From contig NZ_JQLN01000005.1 of assembly GCF_000744225.1 (NCBI RefSeq), positions 248,001-312,000 on the forward strand: a stretch of 64,000 nt of DNA, in the 5' to 3' direction. The position numbers were made by a program, and so were the translations under genes. Origin of the DNA: Kitasatospora mediocidica KCTC 9733. Lineage in GTDB: Bacteria > Actinomycetota > Actinomycetes > Streptomycetales > Streptomycetaceae. Below the pieces are notes generated by a model, which saw only the letters and a program-made list of their open reading frames with translations, was not told the origin of the DNA and did not search any database. Below, one piece after another: positions 23,100 to 31,629 of this stretch. Numbering within the stretch: the first letter of the stretch is position 1; the number at the start of each line of letters is the position of its first letter.

Positions 23100-24110
23100 T
23101 CACTCCGGGTTGTCCACCAGACTCCGAGCACCCCTCACGCTGAGTGACAGCGCCTCGCGGGCGTAGGCCGGGCTCGCGCCCGCCAGACCGCAGGTCGGCG
23201 TCACCAGCACGCGGCGGCCCAGCAGTTCCGGATCGAGCCCGAGCCTGCGCCACAACGTCCTGACACCCGCGACATTACCGGCCGGGTCGGACAATCCTTG
23301 GTCCGTGGAGGGCACCACTCCGGCGAGGATCACCGTGCCGGCCTCGACCGCCTCGCCGATCACCTCGTCCTCACGCTCCGTCAGCAGGGCGAAGTCGAGC
23401 GAGACACCCGCCACACCGGCCCGGCGCAGCAAGGGGATTGGCACCTCGGGCGCGCAGCAGTGGACGATCACGGGAGTGTCCAGCGCGCCGATCACCGAGC
23501 GCAGCACCTCCTCGGCGACCTGCCGGTCCACCGAGCGCAGCCGCTGGAAGCCGCTGGCGGTCTTCACCCCGCCGCTCAGCACGGCGGGCAGCGAGGGTTC
23601 GTCCAGCTGGAGGACGAGCTGGGCGCCGGGCACCCGGCTGCGGACGTCGGCGAGGTGGCGGCGCAGGCCCTCGGTGAGCGAGCCGGCGATGTCCAGGCAG
23701 GCGCCGCGGTCGCGCAACGCCTTTTCGCCGTACTTCAGTTCGATCGAGGCGGCCAGCGTCCACGGGCCGACCGCCTGCACCTTCAGCGCGCCCTGGTAGC
23801 CCTGGGTGAACTCCTCCAGCGCGTCCAGGTCCTCGCCCAGCCAGGAGTGCGCCCGCTTGCTGTCCCGGCCCGGCCGGTCGGCGAACCGCCAGCCGCTCGG
23901 CTCCACCTGCGCGAACAGCTCCACCAGCAGCCCCGCCCCGCGCCCGATCATGTCGGCCCCCGGCCCGCGCGCGGGCAGCTCCGGAAGGAACGGGAGCTGC
24001 TCCAGCGCGCCGGTGGAGGTCCTCGCGGCCTCCCGCGCGTCGGTGCCGGGCATGGAGCCGACACCGGTCGCGGCGCCGTACAGGTCGGGGAAGGGCTGCT
24101 CAGAGGTCAC
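23100..24110 (-). CDS. Methionine synthase-like protein (MetE C-terminal domain family)
   Basis: This is a single-domain protein (336 aa) of the UROD/MetE beta-barrel fold. It has the opening ATGVGSMPGTDAREA, the LVLQLDEPSLPAVL strand, and putative zinc ligands in VIVHCCAPEVP and VTPTCGLAGASP. It corresponds to the C-terminal catalytic half of cobalamin-independent methionine synthase without the N-terminal half, so its methyl donor is unclear. Such stand-alone proteins are common beside ligA in streptomycetes and are annotated as methionine synthases without strong proof. The GTG start at 24110 lies ten bases past the penicillin-binding protein stop and has a poor ribosome site; coupling to the upstream gene would explain this. 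Activity as a methionine synthase is inferred. Confidence 0.75.
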   Translation of the reverse strand: MTSEQPFPDLYGAATGVGSMPGTDAREAARTSTGALEQLPFLPELPARGPGADMIGRGAGLLVELFAQVEPSGWRFADRPGRDSKRAHSWLGEDLDALEEFTQGYQGALKVQAVGPWTLAASIELKYGEKALRDRGACLDIAGSLTEGLRRHLADVRSRVPGAQLVLQLDEPSLPAVLSGGVKTASGFQRLRSVDRQVAEEVLRSVIGALDTPVIVHCCAPEVPIPLLRRAGVAGVSLDFALLTEREDEVIGEAVEAGTVILAGVVPSTDQGLSDPAGNVAGVRTLWRRLGLDPELLGRRVLVTPTCGLAGASPAYAREALSLSVRGARSLVDNPE

Positions 24111-24120
24111 ACCGTGCAGG

Positions 24121-26235
24121 CTACGGGGTCGGCGGGGCGCTCGGGGAGCCGGACGGCGCGGGCTGGGCCGGCGGAGCGGGCAGCGAGACGTCGGGGAAGT
24201 CGGTGACCGGCGTGCCGGTGACCTCGCCCTTCATCGCGGCCTGCCAGACCGGACCGGCGACCTGGGCGCCGAAGGCCTGGTCGATCCGACTGCCGCCGAA
24301 CATCTGACCCTGCAGTGGCTTCTGGTCCGCGGTGTCGCTGACCACAGTGGCACCGGCCACGTCCGGGGTGTAGCCGACGAACCAGACCTGCGTGCCCTTG
24401 TCGGTGGTACCGGTCTTGCCCGCGATCGGCCGGCCGCCCAGCGAGACGTTGGAGGCGGTACCGCCGTCCTGGACCACGCCCTTGAGCATCGCGGTGATGG
24501 TGTCCGCGGTGGTGTCGGTGAGCACCTTCGAGCAGCTCTGTGCCGGGACGGGCAGGTTCTTCCCGTCCGGGCCGGTCATCGAGGTGATGGCGCGCGGTGC
24601 GCAGTAGGTGCCGTGCGAGGCGAAGGTGGCGTAGACACCGGCCATCGTCAGCGGGGTGAGGTCGTTGATGCCCAGGGTCATCGACTGGACCACCTGGAGC
24701 GGAGTGCCGTCGGCCTGCGTCTGGATGCCCAGCTTGTTGGCCATCTGGGCCGTGGCGCACAAGCCGACGTCGCCCTCCAGGCTGGCGAAGTAGGTGTTGA
24801 TCGACTGCGCCAGCGCGTCGGGCATCGAGTAGGTGACGGGCGAGGCCGAGCTGTCGTTGCGCACCGACGGCACCGACTTGTGGACGCCGCCGTTGCAGTC
24901 GGTCATCTTGGGCCAGTTGATGGTGGAGTTCGTGGTGTAGGTCTGCGAGGGGGTGAACCCGCCCTCCAGCGCCGCCGCGGCCACGATCGGCTTGAAGGTC
25001 GAGCCGGTCGGGAACCCGAGGCCGCCGCCCATCGACTTGGGGGCGTTCAGGTTGATCTGGGTCTGGTTGGTCCCCAGGCCGTACGGGCGGCTCTGGCCCA
25101 TCGCCAGGATCTTGCCGGTCCCGGGCTGCACCATGCTCATCACGGCCGCGGGCTTGTCGGAGGCGTCCGCGTTGTCCGCCAGGCCCTTGTCCAGCGCGTC
25201 CTGCGCCTTCGGGTCCAAGGTGGTCGTGATCTTCAGGCCGCCGCGGTTCCACAGCGCCTTGCGGTCGGCGGCGTTGGCGCCGAACACCGGGTCCTGGAGC
25301 ACCGCGTACTTCACGTAGTCGCAGAAGAAGCCCTCGCCCTGCTTGGCCGTGATGCAGCCCTGCTGCGGGCGGCTGACCTGGAGGGTGACGGGCGTGGCGA
25401 TCGCCTGGTCGGCCTCGGCCTGCGTGATGCTCCCGTATTGGGCCATCTTCTTCAGTACGGTGTTGCGCTTGTCGGTGGCCGCCGCCATGTGCACGATCGG
25501 GTCGAAGCTGGTCGGCGACTGCACCATGCCGGCCAGCATCGCCGCCTGGGGCAGGCTCAGGTCCTTGGCGTGGACGCTGAAGTATCGCTCGGAGGCCGCC
25601 TCGATGCCGTACGCCTGCTCACCGAAGAAGGTGATGTTCAGGTAGTTGGTGAGGATCTGGTCCTTGGTCAGGGTCTGCTCGACGTCGATCGCGTAGCGCA
25701 TCTCCTGGATCTTGCGGCCCATCGTCTGGCGCTGCGCCTCCAGGACGGCGGCGGTGTCATTGCCGGCCTCGTCCACGAAGACGTTCTTCACGTACTGCTG
25801 GGTCAGCGTCGAGGCGCCCTGGGCGGTACCACCGGCCGCGGAGTTCTTGCCCAGCGCGCGGATGATGCCCTTGGGGTCGATCGCGCCGTGCTGGAAGAAG
25901 CGGTTGTCCTCGATGTCGACGAGCGCCTTGCGCATCACCGGTGCGATCTGGTCGCCCGGGACGACGGTGCGGTCACGGTCGTACGAGGTGGCTATCAGGT
26001 TGCCTGCCGAGTCGTAGATCGACGAGGCCTGGGACAGCGGTGGGGCCTTGAAGTCGTCCGGGAGGCTGTCGAAACTGTCGGCCGCCGCCTTCGCCCCGAG
26101 GCCGAAGCCCCCGACGAACGGCAGCGCCATACCGGCCAGCAGGGCACCGGCAATCGCACTAACAGTCAGAAAACGGACACCCAACAGGGATTTGGCCACC
26201 GGCCCGGAGGAGGTGGAGGAGATCTTCGACGCCAT
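24121..26235 (-). CDS. Bifunctional penicillin-binding protein (class A, transglycosylase/transpeptidase)
   Basis: This is a 704-aa membrane enzyme that polymerises lipid II and cross-links peptidoglycan. After a short cytosolic head there is one membrane anchor (about residues 18-45). The GT51 transglycosylase domain has IEDNRFFQHGAIDPKGIIRAL and STLTQQYVKN. The transpeptidase domain contains the nucleophile in GSTFKPI, the SxN motif SIN, and GKTGTT. A Pro/Ser/Ala-rich tail follows. The start at 26235 (MASKISST) is uncertain: GGAGG is only one base from the ATG, so the message could be leaderless, and a longer frame to 26307 lacks homology. It is transcribed toward the MetE-like gene and ligA, ten bases from the former. 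Which streptomycete paralog it matches was not determined. Confidence 0.9.
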   Translation of the reverse strand: MASKISSTSSGPVAKSLLGVRFLTVSAIAGALLAGMALPFVGGFGLGAKAAADSFDSLPDDFKAPPLSQASSIYDSAGNLIATSYDRDRTVVPGDQIAPVMRKALVDIEDNRFFQHGAIDPKGIIRALGKNSAAGGTAQGASTLTQQYVKNVFVDEAGNDTAAVLEAQRQTMGRKIQEMRYAIDVEQTLTKDQILTNYLNITFFGEQAYGIEAASERYFSVHAKDLSLPQAAMLAGMVQSPTSFDPIVHMAAATDKRNTVLKKMAQYGSITQAEADQAIATPVTLQVSRPQQGCITAKQGEGFFCDYVKYAVLQDPVFGANAADRKALWNRGGLKITTTLDPKAQDALDKGLADNADASDKPAAVMSMVQPGTGKILAMGQSRPYGLGTNQTQINLNAPKSMGGGLGFPTGSTFKPIVAAAALEGGFTPSQTYTTNSTINWPKMTDCNGGVHKSVPSVRNDSSASPVTYSMPDALAQSINTYFASLEGDVGLCATAQMANKLGIQTQADGTPLQVVQSMTLGINDLTPLTMAGVYATFASHGTYCAPRAITSMTGPDGKNLPVPAQSCSKVLTDTTADTITAMLKGVVQDGGTASNVSLGGRPIAGKTGTTDKGTQVWFVGYTPDVAGATVVSDTADQKPLQGQMFGGSRIDQAFGAQVAGPVWQAAMKGEVTGTPVTDFPDVSLPAPPAQPAPSGSPSAPPTP

Positions 26236-26341
26236 ACCTCCGACCCTAGAATCCCAACCTTGGGGAAAGGTGCCGATATTTCTACACCCGTGTAACGACC
26301 TGGCCACAGAATCGCCGCCATCTCGGTCTCAACACGCCGCC

Positions 26342-26370
26342 GGGGCACGCGGATCGGCTCCGCGCACCCC
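26342..26370 (-). terminator. Hairpin after the SDR gene, upstream of the penicillin-binding protein gene
   Basis: Inverted repeat CGCGGA-TCGGC-TCCGCG with outer GGGG/CCCC pairs interrupted by two mismatches. It lies about 30 bases past the SDR stop on the bottom strand. It is a moderate candidate terminator, with no U tract. The rest of the 26236-26401 gap should contain the promoter of the penicillin-binding protein gene. Confidence 0.5.
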
Positions 26371-26401
26371 GTTCGTACCGGTACCACCCGATTCGGCCCG
26401 G

Positions 26402-27091
26402 TCAGCGCCCCGGGCGGACGGTGAGCTCGGTGATCTCGGCGTCGCGCGGGAGGTCGAGCGCGGTCAGGACGGCGGTCGCGACCGACTCCGGGGCGATCCA
26501 GCGGGCCGGGTCGTACTCGGTGCCCTCCTGGCGGTGCACCTTCTCCTGCATCGCGGTGGCGGTGCGGCCCGGGTAGACGGTGGTGACCCGGACGCCGCCG
26601 GCGTGCTCCTCGGCGCGCAACGAGTCGGCGAGTGCGCGCAGGCCGAACTTGCTGGCCGCGTACGACCCCCAGCCGGCGTGCGCGGCCAGGCCCGCACCGG
26701 AGTTGACGAAGACCACGTGGCCCCGGGAGAGCCGCAGCTGGGGCAGCATCAGCCGGGTCAGCTCGGCGGGGGCGACCAGGTTGACCGCCAGGGTCTCGTT
26801 CCAGGCCTTGACCGGCGTGTCGCCGACCGGGCCCAGTTCGACCATGCCGGCCACATGCAGCAGCGAGTCCAGCTCGACCGGCTGGGTCTGGTGGCCCAGC
26901 GCCCAGGAGAGCTTGGCGGGGTCGGCCAGGTCGCCGACCAGGGTCTGGACGCTCGGGAAGCGCTCGCGCAGCTCGGCGGCCCGCTTGGCGTTACGGGTCA
27001 GCAGCCAGACCTCGTCGCCGCGCTCGGTGAGCCGCTCGGCGAGGACCGCGCCGATGCCGGATCCGGCGCCGGTGATCAGATGGGTAGCCAT
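26402..27091 (-). CDS. Short-chain dehydrogenase/reductase (SDR)
   Basis: This is a 229-aa classical SDR with the NAD(P)-binding motif TGAGSGIG at residues 7-14, the VGDLADP region, LLHVAGMVELGP in place of the usual NNAG, the catalytic Ser in VVFVNSGAG and the YAASK pair. Arg residues after the first strand (TRNAKR) suggest NADP(H). The substrate is unknown. The ATG has AGGAG upstream, and the gene starts four bases after the LOG-family stop, so the two are in one operon with mnmA and the cysteine desulfurase. A role in tRNA thiolation is not implied by anything but position. Confidence 0.88.
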   Translation of the reverse strand: MATHLITGAGSGIGAVLAERLTERGDEVWLLTRNAKRAAELRERFPSVQTLVGDLADPAKLSWALGHQTQPVELDSLLHVAGMVELGPVGDTPVKAWNETLAVNLVAPAELTRLMLPQLRLSRGHVVFVNSGAGLAAHAGWGSYAASKFGLRALADSLRAEEHAGGVRVTTVYPGRTATAMQEKVHRQEGTEYDPARWIAPESVATAVLTALDLPRDAEITELTVRPGR

Positions 27092-27095
27092 GGGT

Positions 27096-27629
27096 CTACT
27101 CCTGGGCAGTGGCGAGGAGGGTGAAGACCTCGGCCGGGTCGGAGGCGAAAGTGATCAGTTCGGCCAGCGGACGCGGCAGGAAGCCTTCGGCGTCCATCCG
27201 CTCCAGCTGGGTGCGCAGGCCGTCGTAGAAGCCCGCCGGGTCCAGCACCACCACGGGCTTGTCGTGCAGGGCGTGCTTCTTGAGCTCCAGGACCTCGGTG
27301 ACCTCGTCCAGCGTGCCGAGGCCGCCGACCAGCACCACGACCGCGTCGGCGCGCATCAGCAGCTGGGCCTTGCGCTCGGCCAGGTCCCGGGTGGTCACCA
27401 GCTCGTCCGCGCCGCGATAGGCCTTGTGCGCGAGCAGCTCGACCAGGATCCCGACCAGCGTGCCGCCGGCCGCCTTGACGCCGTCGGCGAGCAGACCCAT
27501 CAGGCCCGCGTCGGAGCCGCCCCAGACCAGGGTGTGGCCGCCCTCCCCCAGCAGCCGGGCGAACTCGCCGGCAGGGGCGGTGTAGCGGTCGTCGAGCGAG
27601 TACGCGGAGCAGAAGACGCAGATATTCAT
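27096..27629 (-). CDS. LOG-family protein (TIGR00730 Rossmann fold)
   Basis: This is a 177-aa protein of the lysine-decarboxylase-like/LOG family. It has ICVFCSAYSLDDRYTAPA at the start, LVWGGSDAGLMGLLADG, the substrate region RKAQLLMRADAVVVL and the signature VGGLGTLDEVTEVL. The usual signature is PGGxGTxxE, so the first Pro is Val here. Characterised relatives hydrolyse nucleoside 5'-monophosphates to the base and ribose phosphate (cytokinin activation in plants and fungi), and several bacterial members do the same. The start at 27629 has no obvious ribosome site. It lies 36 bases after mnmA on the same strand. The bacterial physiological role is unknown. Confidence 0.86.
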   Translation of the reverse strand: MNICVFCSAYSLDDRYTAPAGEFARLLGEGGHTLVWGGSDAGLMGLLADGVKAAGGTLVGILVELLAHKAYRGADELVTTRDLAERKAQLLMRADAVVVLVGGLGTLDEVTEVLELKKHALHDKPVVVLDPAGFYDGLRTQLERMDAEGFLPRPLAELITFASDPAEVFTLLATAQE

Positions 27630-27665
27630 GGTGCTGAAAGGTCTATCACGTGGGGCTGAAGGCGA

Positions 27666-28814
27666 TCAGCCGATATCCGCGGCCAGCGACCGGCGCTCGG
27701 TGGTGGCGATGGTGGCCGAGCCGACCACCCGGGTGCCGTCGTAGAGGACGACGGCCTGACCGGGCGCGATGCCGCGCAGCGGACGGGCCAGCGTGACCCG
27801 CAGCTCGCCGTCGACCAGCTCGGCGGTGACCGCCACCTCCTCGCCGTGGGCGCGCAGCTGGGCGGTGTAGGAGCCGGTGGTCACCGTCTCGGTGCCGCAC
27901 CAGCGGGGGCGGATCGCGGTGAGCGCCGACACGTCCAGGCCCTCGACCGGTCCGACCGTGACGGTGTTGTTGACCGGCGAGATGTCCAGCACGTAGCGCG
28001 GCTTGCCGTCGGGGGCCGGGTGGCCGATCCGCAGGCCCTTGCGCTGGCCGATGGTGAAGCCGTACGCGCCGTCGTGCTCGCCGATCTTGCTGCCGTCGGT
28101 GTCGACGATGTCACCGGTCGCGGTGCCCAGGTGCTTGGCCAGGAAGCCCTGGGTGTCGCCGTCCGCGATGAAGCAGATGTCGTGGCTGTCCGGCTTCTTG
28201 GCGACCGCCAGGCCCCGGCGCTCGGCCTCCAGCCGGATCTCCTCCTTCTCGGTGTCCCCGAGCGGGAAGAGCGAGTGGGCCAGCTGCTCGGCGTCCAGCA
28301 CGCCCAGCACGTACGACTGGTCCTTGGCCGGGTCCACCGCGCGGTGCAACTCCCGGCCGCCGCCGGGGACATCGACGATCCGGGCGTAGTGTCCGGTGCA
28401 GACCGCGTCGAAGCCGAGCGCGACCGCCTTGTCCAGCAGCGCGGCGAACTTGATCTTCTCGTTGCAGCGCAGGCAGGGGTTCGGCGTGCGGCCGGCGGCG
28501 TACTCGGCCACGAAGTCGTCGATCACGTCCTCGCGGAACCGCTCGGCCAGGTCCCAGACGTAGAACGGGATGCCGATCACGTCGGCGGCCCGGCGGGCGT
28601 CCCGGGCGTCCTCCAGCGTGCAGCAACCGCGCGCGCCGGTCCGGAAGGACTGCGGGTTGGAGGACAGCGCCAGGTGCACGCCGGTCACGTCGTGGCCGGC
28701 TTCGGCCGCGCGGGCGGCGGCGACGGCGGAGTCGACGCCGCCGGACATCGCGGCGAGCACACGCAGACGGGGGCCGGTGGACGGGCCGGTCGGGGCACCA
28801 GGGAAGTCAGTCAT
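27666..28814 (-). CDS. mnmA: tRNA-specific 2-thiouridylase
   Basis: MnmA (382 aa) thiolates uridine 34 of Lys, Glu and Gln tRNAs, using ATP and sulfur delivered from a cysteine desulfurase. The PP-loop [13 protein letters not shown] is near residue 24. The first catalytic Cys is in [12 protein letters not shown] (about 103), the second in [12 protein letters not shown], and the C-terminal beta-barrel domain follows ([13 protein letters not shown]). The length is typical for actinobacteria. The ATG is preceded by GGAGGG. The cysteine desulfurase lies directly upstream (36-base gap), which fits a sulfur relay encoded in one operon. Confidence 0.95.
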   Translation of the reverse strand: MTDFPGAPTGPSTGPRLRVLAAMSGGVDSAVAAARAAEAGHDVTGVHLALSSNPQSFRTGARGCCTLEDARDARRAADVIGIPFYVWDLAERFREDVIDDFVAEYAAGRTPNPCLRCNEKIKFAALLDKAVALGFDAVCTGHYARIVDVPGGGRELHRAVDPAKDQSYVLGVLDAEQLAHSLFPLGDTEKEEIRLEAERRGLAVAKKPDSHDICFIADGDTQGFLAKHLGTATGDIVDTDGSKIGEHDGAYGFTIGQRKGLRIGHPAPDGKPRYVLDISPVNNTVTVGPVEGLDVSALTAIRPRWCGTETVTTGSYTAQLRAHGEEVAVTAELVDGELRVTLARPLRGIAPGQAVVLYDGTRVVGSATIATTERRSLAADIG

Positions 28815-28850
28815 AGTGCCCTCCAGGGTACGGGGTGGACGAAAACCGGC

Positions 28851-30020
28851 TCAGCGCTGCCCGGCGTTGCGGGCCCGGGCCACCACCGGCCCGATCGCCT
28901 CGGCCAGCGCGTCCACGTCCGCCTTGCTGGACGTGTGGCCCAGCGAGAAGCGCAGCGAGGAGCGGGCCAGCCGCGGGTCGGCGCCGATCGCCAGCAGCAC
29001 ATGGCTGGGCTGCGGCACCCCGGCCGAGCAGGCCGAGCCGGTCGAGCACTCGATCCCGGCGGCGTCCAGCAGCATCAGCAGCGCGTCGCCCTCACAGCCG
29101 GGGAAGGAGAAGTGCGCGTTGGCGGGCAGCCGGCCGGCGCCGTCCGGGTCGCCGTTGAGCAGCGCGTCGGGGACGGCGGCGCGGACCCGGGCGATCAGGT
29201 CGTCGCGCAGCGCGGCGACCGCGACGGCGTGCTCCGACTGCCGCTCGACGGCGATCGCGGCGGCCGCCGCGAAGCCGGCCGCGGCCGGCACGTCCAGCGT
29301 CCCGGAGCGGACGTCGCGCTCCTGGCCGCCGCCGTGCAGCAGCGGGACGGGCGAGGCCGCCCGGGACAGCAGCAGCGCGCCGACCCCGTACGGGCCGCCG
29401 ATCTTGTGGCCGGTGACGGTCAGCGCGTCGAGCCCCGACTCCGCGAAGGAGACCGGCACCTGACCCAGCGCCTGCACCGCGTCGGCGTGCATCGGGATGC
29501 CGAACTCCCGCGCGATGGACGAGAGTTCGGTGATCGGCTGGAGGGTGCCCAGCTCGTTGTTGGCCCACATCACGGTGATCAGCGCGACCGACGCCGGGTC
29601 GCCGGCGATCGCCTCGCGCAGCGCCTGCGGATGCACCCGCCCGAGGCCGTCCACCGGCAGGTACTCGACCTGGGCGCCCTCGTGCTCGGCCAGCCACTGC
29701 ACGGCGTCCAGCACCGCGTGGTGCTCGACCGGACTGCACAGCACCCTGGTCCGGGCCGGGTCGGCGCCGCGCCGGGCCCAGTAGAGGCCCTTCACCGCGA
29801 GGTTGTCCGATTCCGTACCACCGGCGGTCAGCACGATCTCGCTCGGCCGGGCGCCCAGCGCGTCGGCCAGCGACTCGCGGGACTCCTCGATCACCCGGCG
29901 GGCCCGCCGGCCGGATCCGTGGAGCGAGGAGGCGTTGCCGGTGATACCGAGGTGCGCCGTCATCGCGGCGATCGCCGCGGGGAGCATCGGTGTGGTGGCC
30001 GCATGGTCGAGGTATGGCAT
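28851..30020 (-). CDS. Cysteine desulfurase (IscS/NifS class V aminotransferase)
   Basis: This is a 389-aa PLP enzyme that removes sulfur from cysteine as a protein persulfide. It has [18 protein letters not shown] at the start, the PLP lysine in [17 protein letters not shown] (about 200) and the catalytic cysteine loop [16 protein letters not shown] (about 320). The start is the ATG at 30020, directly before YLDHAATT. No ribosome site is visible and TACACT lies ten bases upstream, so the transcript may be leaderless. It heads the operon that continues with mnmA, making sulfur supply for tRNA 2-thiouridine the likeliest role; Fe-S assembly is a second possibility. It is divergent from the IclR-type gene. 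Confidence 0.92.
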   Translation of the reverse strand: MPYLDHAATTPMLPAAIAAMTAHLGITGNASSLHGSGRRARRVIEESRESLADALGARPSEIVLTAGGTESDNLAVKGLYWARRGADPARTRVLCSPVEHHAVLDAVQWLAEHEGAQVEYLPVDGLGRVHPQALREAIAGDPASVALITVMWANNELGTLQPITELSSIAREFGIPMHADAVQALGQVPVSFAESGLDALTVTGHKIGGPYGVGALLLSRAASPVPLLHGGGQERDVRSGTLDVPAAAGFAAAAAIAVERQSEHAVAVAALRDDLIARVRAAVPDALLNGDPDGAGRLPANAHFSFPGCEGDALLMLLDAAGIECSTGSACSAGVPQPSHVLLAIGADPRLARSSLRFSLGHTSSKADVDALAEAIGPVVARARNAGQR

Positions 30021-30062
30021 GGCTGAACCAGTGTAAGTGCCGCCAGGGTCACGATTTGGCCA

Positions 30063-30077
30063 TTGCAGCCCGTGCAA
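30063..30077. promoter_or_regulatory. Candidate operator in the divergent desulfurase/IclR promoter
   Basis: A perfect dyad TTGCA-N5-TGCAA is centred in the 113-base gap between the divergent cysteine desulfurase and IclR genes. IclR-family dimers often bind such short palindromes next to their own gene. The site is seen; the binding is inferred. Confidence 0.35.
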
Positions 30078-30133
30078 CGCAGGGTTAGCCTCCTGCTCCT
30101 GCACCAGTGACAGGGCTGAAGGGTGGGGACGGC

Positions 30134-30955
30134 ATGTCGCAGACCGTCGACCGGGCGCTGACGATCCTCGCCTCGCTGGGCGAGGGCCCGGCCTCCCTGG
30201 AACAGGCCGCCGGCCGGATCGGCGTCCACAAGTCGACCGCCCTGCGGCTGTTGCGCACGCTGGAGGAGCACGGCTTCGTGCACCGCCAGTCCGACCACCG
30301 CTACCGGCTGGGCGGCCGGCTCTTCTCGCTCGCCCAGCAGGCGCTGGAGGGCATCGACGTCCGCCAGGTCTCCGCGCCCTACCTGGCCTCGCTGAACGAG
30401 CGCTACGGCCACACCGTGCACCTGGCGGTCCTGGAGGGCGCCGAGGTGCTCTTCCTGGACAAGGTGGACGCCCGCTACCCGTCCGGCTCCGACAGCTGGC
30501 TCGGCCCGGCCTCGCGGATCGGCAAGCGGGCCCCGGCGGCGGCCACCGCGCTCGGCAAGGTGCTGCTGGCCGACCTGTCGGAGGATCAGCTGGCGCTCAC
30601 GCTGGAGGACCAGGAGTTCCCCGCCCGCACCCCGCGCAGCCTGCGCTCGGCCGACGAGCTGCGCGCCGAGCTCACCGCCGTCCGCCGGCAGGGCTGGTCG
30701 CTGGACCAGGGCGAGTACGAGGAGGCGGTGAACTGCGTGGCCGCCCCGATCCAGGGCATCGACGGCACCGCCATCGCGGCCTGCGCGATCTCGGCGCCGG
30801 TCCGGCTCGCCTCGGTGAGCGAGCTGAGCCGGCTGCTGCCCGAGCTGCTCTGCACGGTCGAGGCGGTCTCGCTGGCGTACGGCGGGTCGCCTACTCCTCG
30901 CTGGTGCGAGAACCGTTGCGGTGCCAAGCACGCGGTGCGCGCCAGCCATACCTGA
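30134..30955 (+). CDS. IclR-family transcriptional regulator
   Basis: This is a 273-aa regulator with the N-terminal winged HTH ([20 protein letters not shown], then [18 protein letters not shown], about residues 4-65) and the C-terminal effector domain (about 80-250), including [31 protein letters not shown] and [23 protein letters not shown]. The ATG at 30134 has GGGGA upstream; an in-frame start at 30107 is less likely. The last 20 or so residues (after LAYGG) are not family-like and lie in a 65-base overlap with the convergent TRIC gene. The effector and targets are unknown; the nearest candidate is the divergent cysteine desulfurase-mnmA operon. Confidence 0.87.
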   Translation: MSQTVDRALTILASLGEGPASLEQAAGRIGVHKSTALRLLRTLEEHGFVHRQSDHRYRLGGRLFSLAQQALEGIDVRQVSAPYLASLNERYGHTVHLAVLEGAEVLFLDKVDARYPSGSDSWLGPASRIGKRAPAAATALGKVLLADLSEDQLALTLEDQEFPARTPRSLRSADELRAELTAVRRQGWSLDQGEYEEAVNCVAAPIQGIDGTAIAACAISAPVRLASVSELSRLLPELLCTVEAVSLAYGGSPTPRWCENRCGAKHAVRASHT

Positions 30956-31550
30956 GCGCGCACATCCGCAAGCCGAAGGCGACCATCGCGGCCGAGGTCG
31001 CGGTGAGCGTGGTGAGATGGTCGGCGGCGATCAGCAGGGCCACCATGGTGGCGCCGACCAGCGCCGGGACGGCGTAGATCTCCCGGTCCCAGCGCAGCAG
31101 CGACGGCGTCTCGTCCGCCAGCACGTCGCGGATCACGCCGCCGCCGACCGCCGTCAGCATCCCGAGCGCGACGGCGGCGACCGAGCCGAGCCCGTAGTCG
31201 TGCGCCTTGGTGGTCCCGGTGACGCAGAACAGGCCCAGGCCCAGCGCGTCCAGGGTCTGCACCGCGCGGTTGATCCGCTCGACCTCCGGGTGCAGGAAGA
31301 AGACCACCAGGCCGGCCACCAGCGGGGTCAGGAAGTACCCGAGGTTCGTGAAGGCGACCGGCGGGACCGCCCCGATCAGCAGGTCGCGCAGCACCCCGCC
31401 GCCGAGCGCGGTGACCTCGGCCAGCACGCAGATCCCGAAGATGTCCATGTTCTTGCGGACCGCCAGCAGGCCGCCGGAGAGGGCGAAGACGAAGATGCCG
31501 ATCAGGTCCAGGGTCTGCTGAACGTCGGGGGAGAAGATCTGCGATGTCAC
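30891..31550 (-). CDS. TRIC-like (UPF0126) membrane protein, possible cation channel
   Basis: This is a 219-aa protein with about seven membrane helices and a repeated motif that identifies the family: GGGVLRDLLIGAVPPVAF in the first half and GGGVIRDVLADETPSLL in the second, reflecting an internal duplication. Prokaryotic TRIC proteins form trimeric, potassium-permeable channels; many family members have only predicted function. I chose the GTG at 31550 (VTSQIFSPD), with GGAG eight bases upstream, over a GTG five codons earlier. Its 3' end overlaps the IclR gene tail-to-tail by 65 bases, so the two may affect each other through convergent transcription. Confidence 0.85.
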   Translation of the reverse strand: MTSQIFSPDVQQTLDLIGIFVFALSGGLLAVRKNMDIFGICVLAEVTALGGGVLRDLLIGAVPPVAFTNLGYFLTPLVAGLVVFFLHPEVERINRAVQTLDALGLGLFCVTGTTKAHDYGLGSVAAVALGMLTAVGGGVIRDVLADETPSLLRWDREIYAVPALVGATMVALLIAADHLTTLTATSAAMVAFGLRMCALRYGWRAPRAWHRNGSRTSEE

Positions 31551-31591
31551 CGGGCAAGTCTCCACGCCGGGGACCGCTGGAACCGAATCCG

Positions 31592-31620
31592 GCGTGCGGC
31601 GGCCGTCGGCCGCCGCACGC
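31592..31620 (-). terminator. Terminator of the oligopeptide importer operon
   Basis: A 13-bp perfect stem GCGTGCGGCGGCC (31592-31604) and its complement (31608-31620) with a three-base loop, ten bases past the stop of the last ATPase gene on the bottom strand. It has no U tract. Confidence 0.82.
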
Positions 31621-31629
31621 GGGAGGCGT

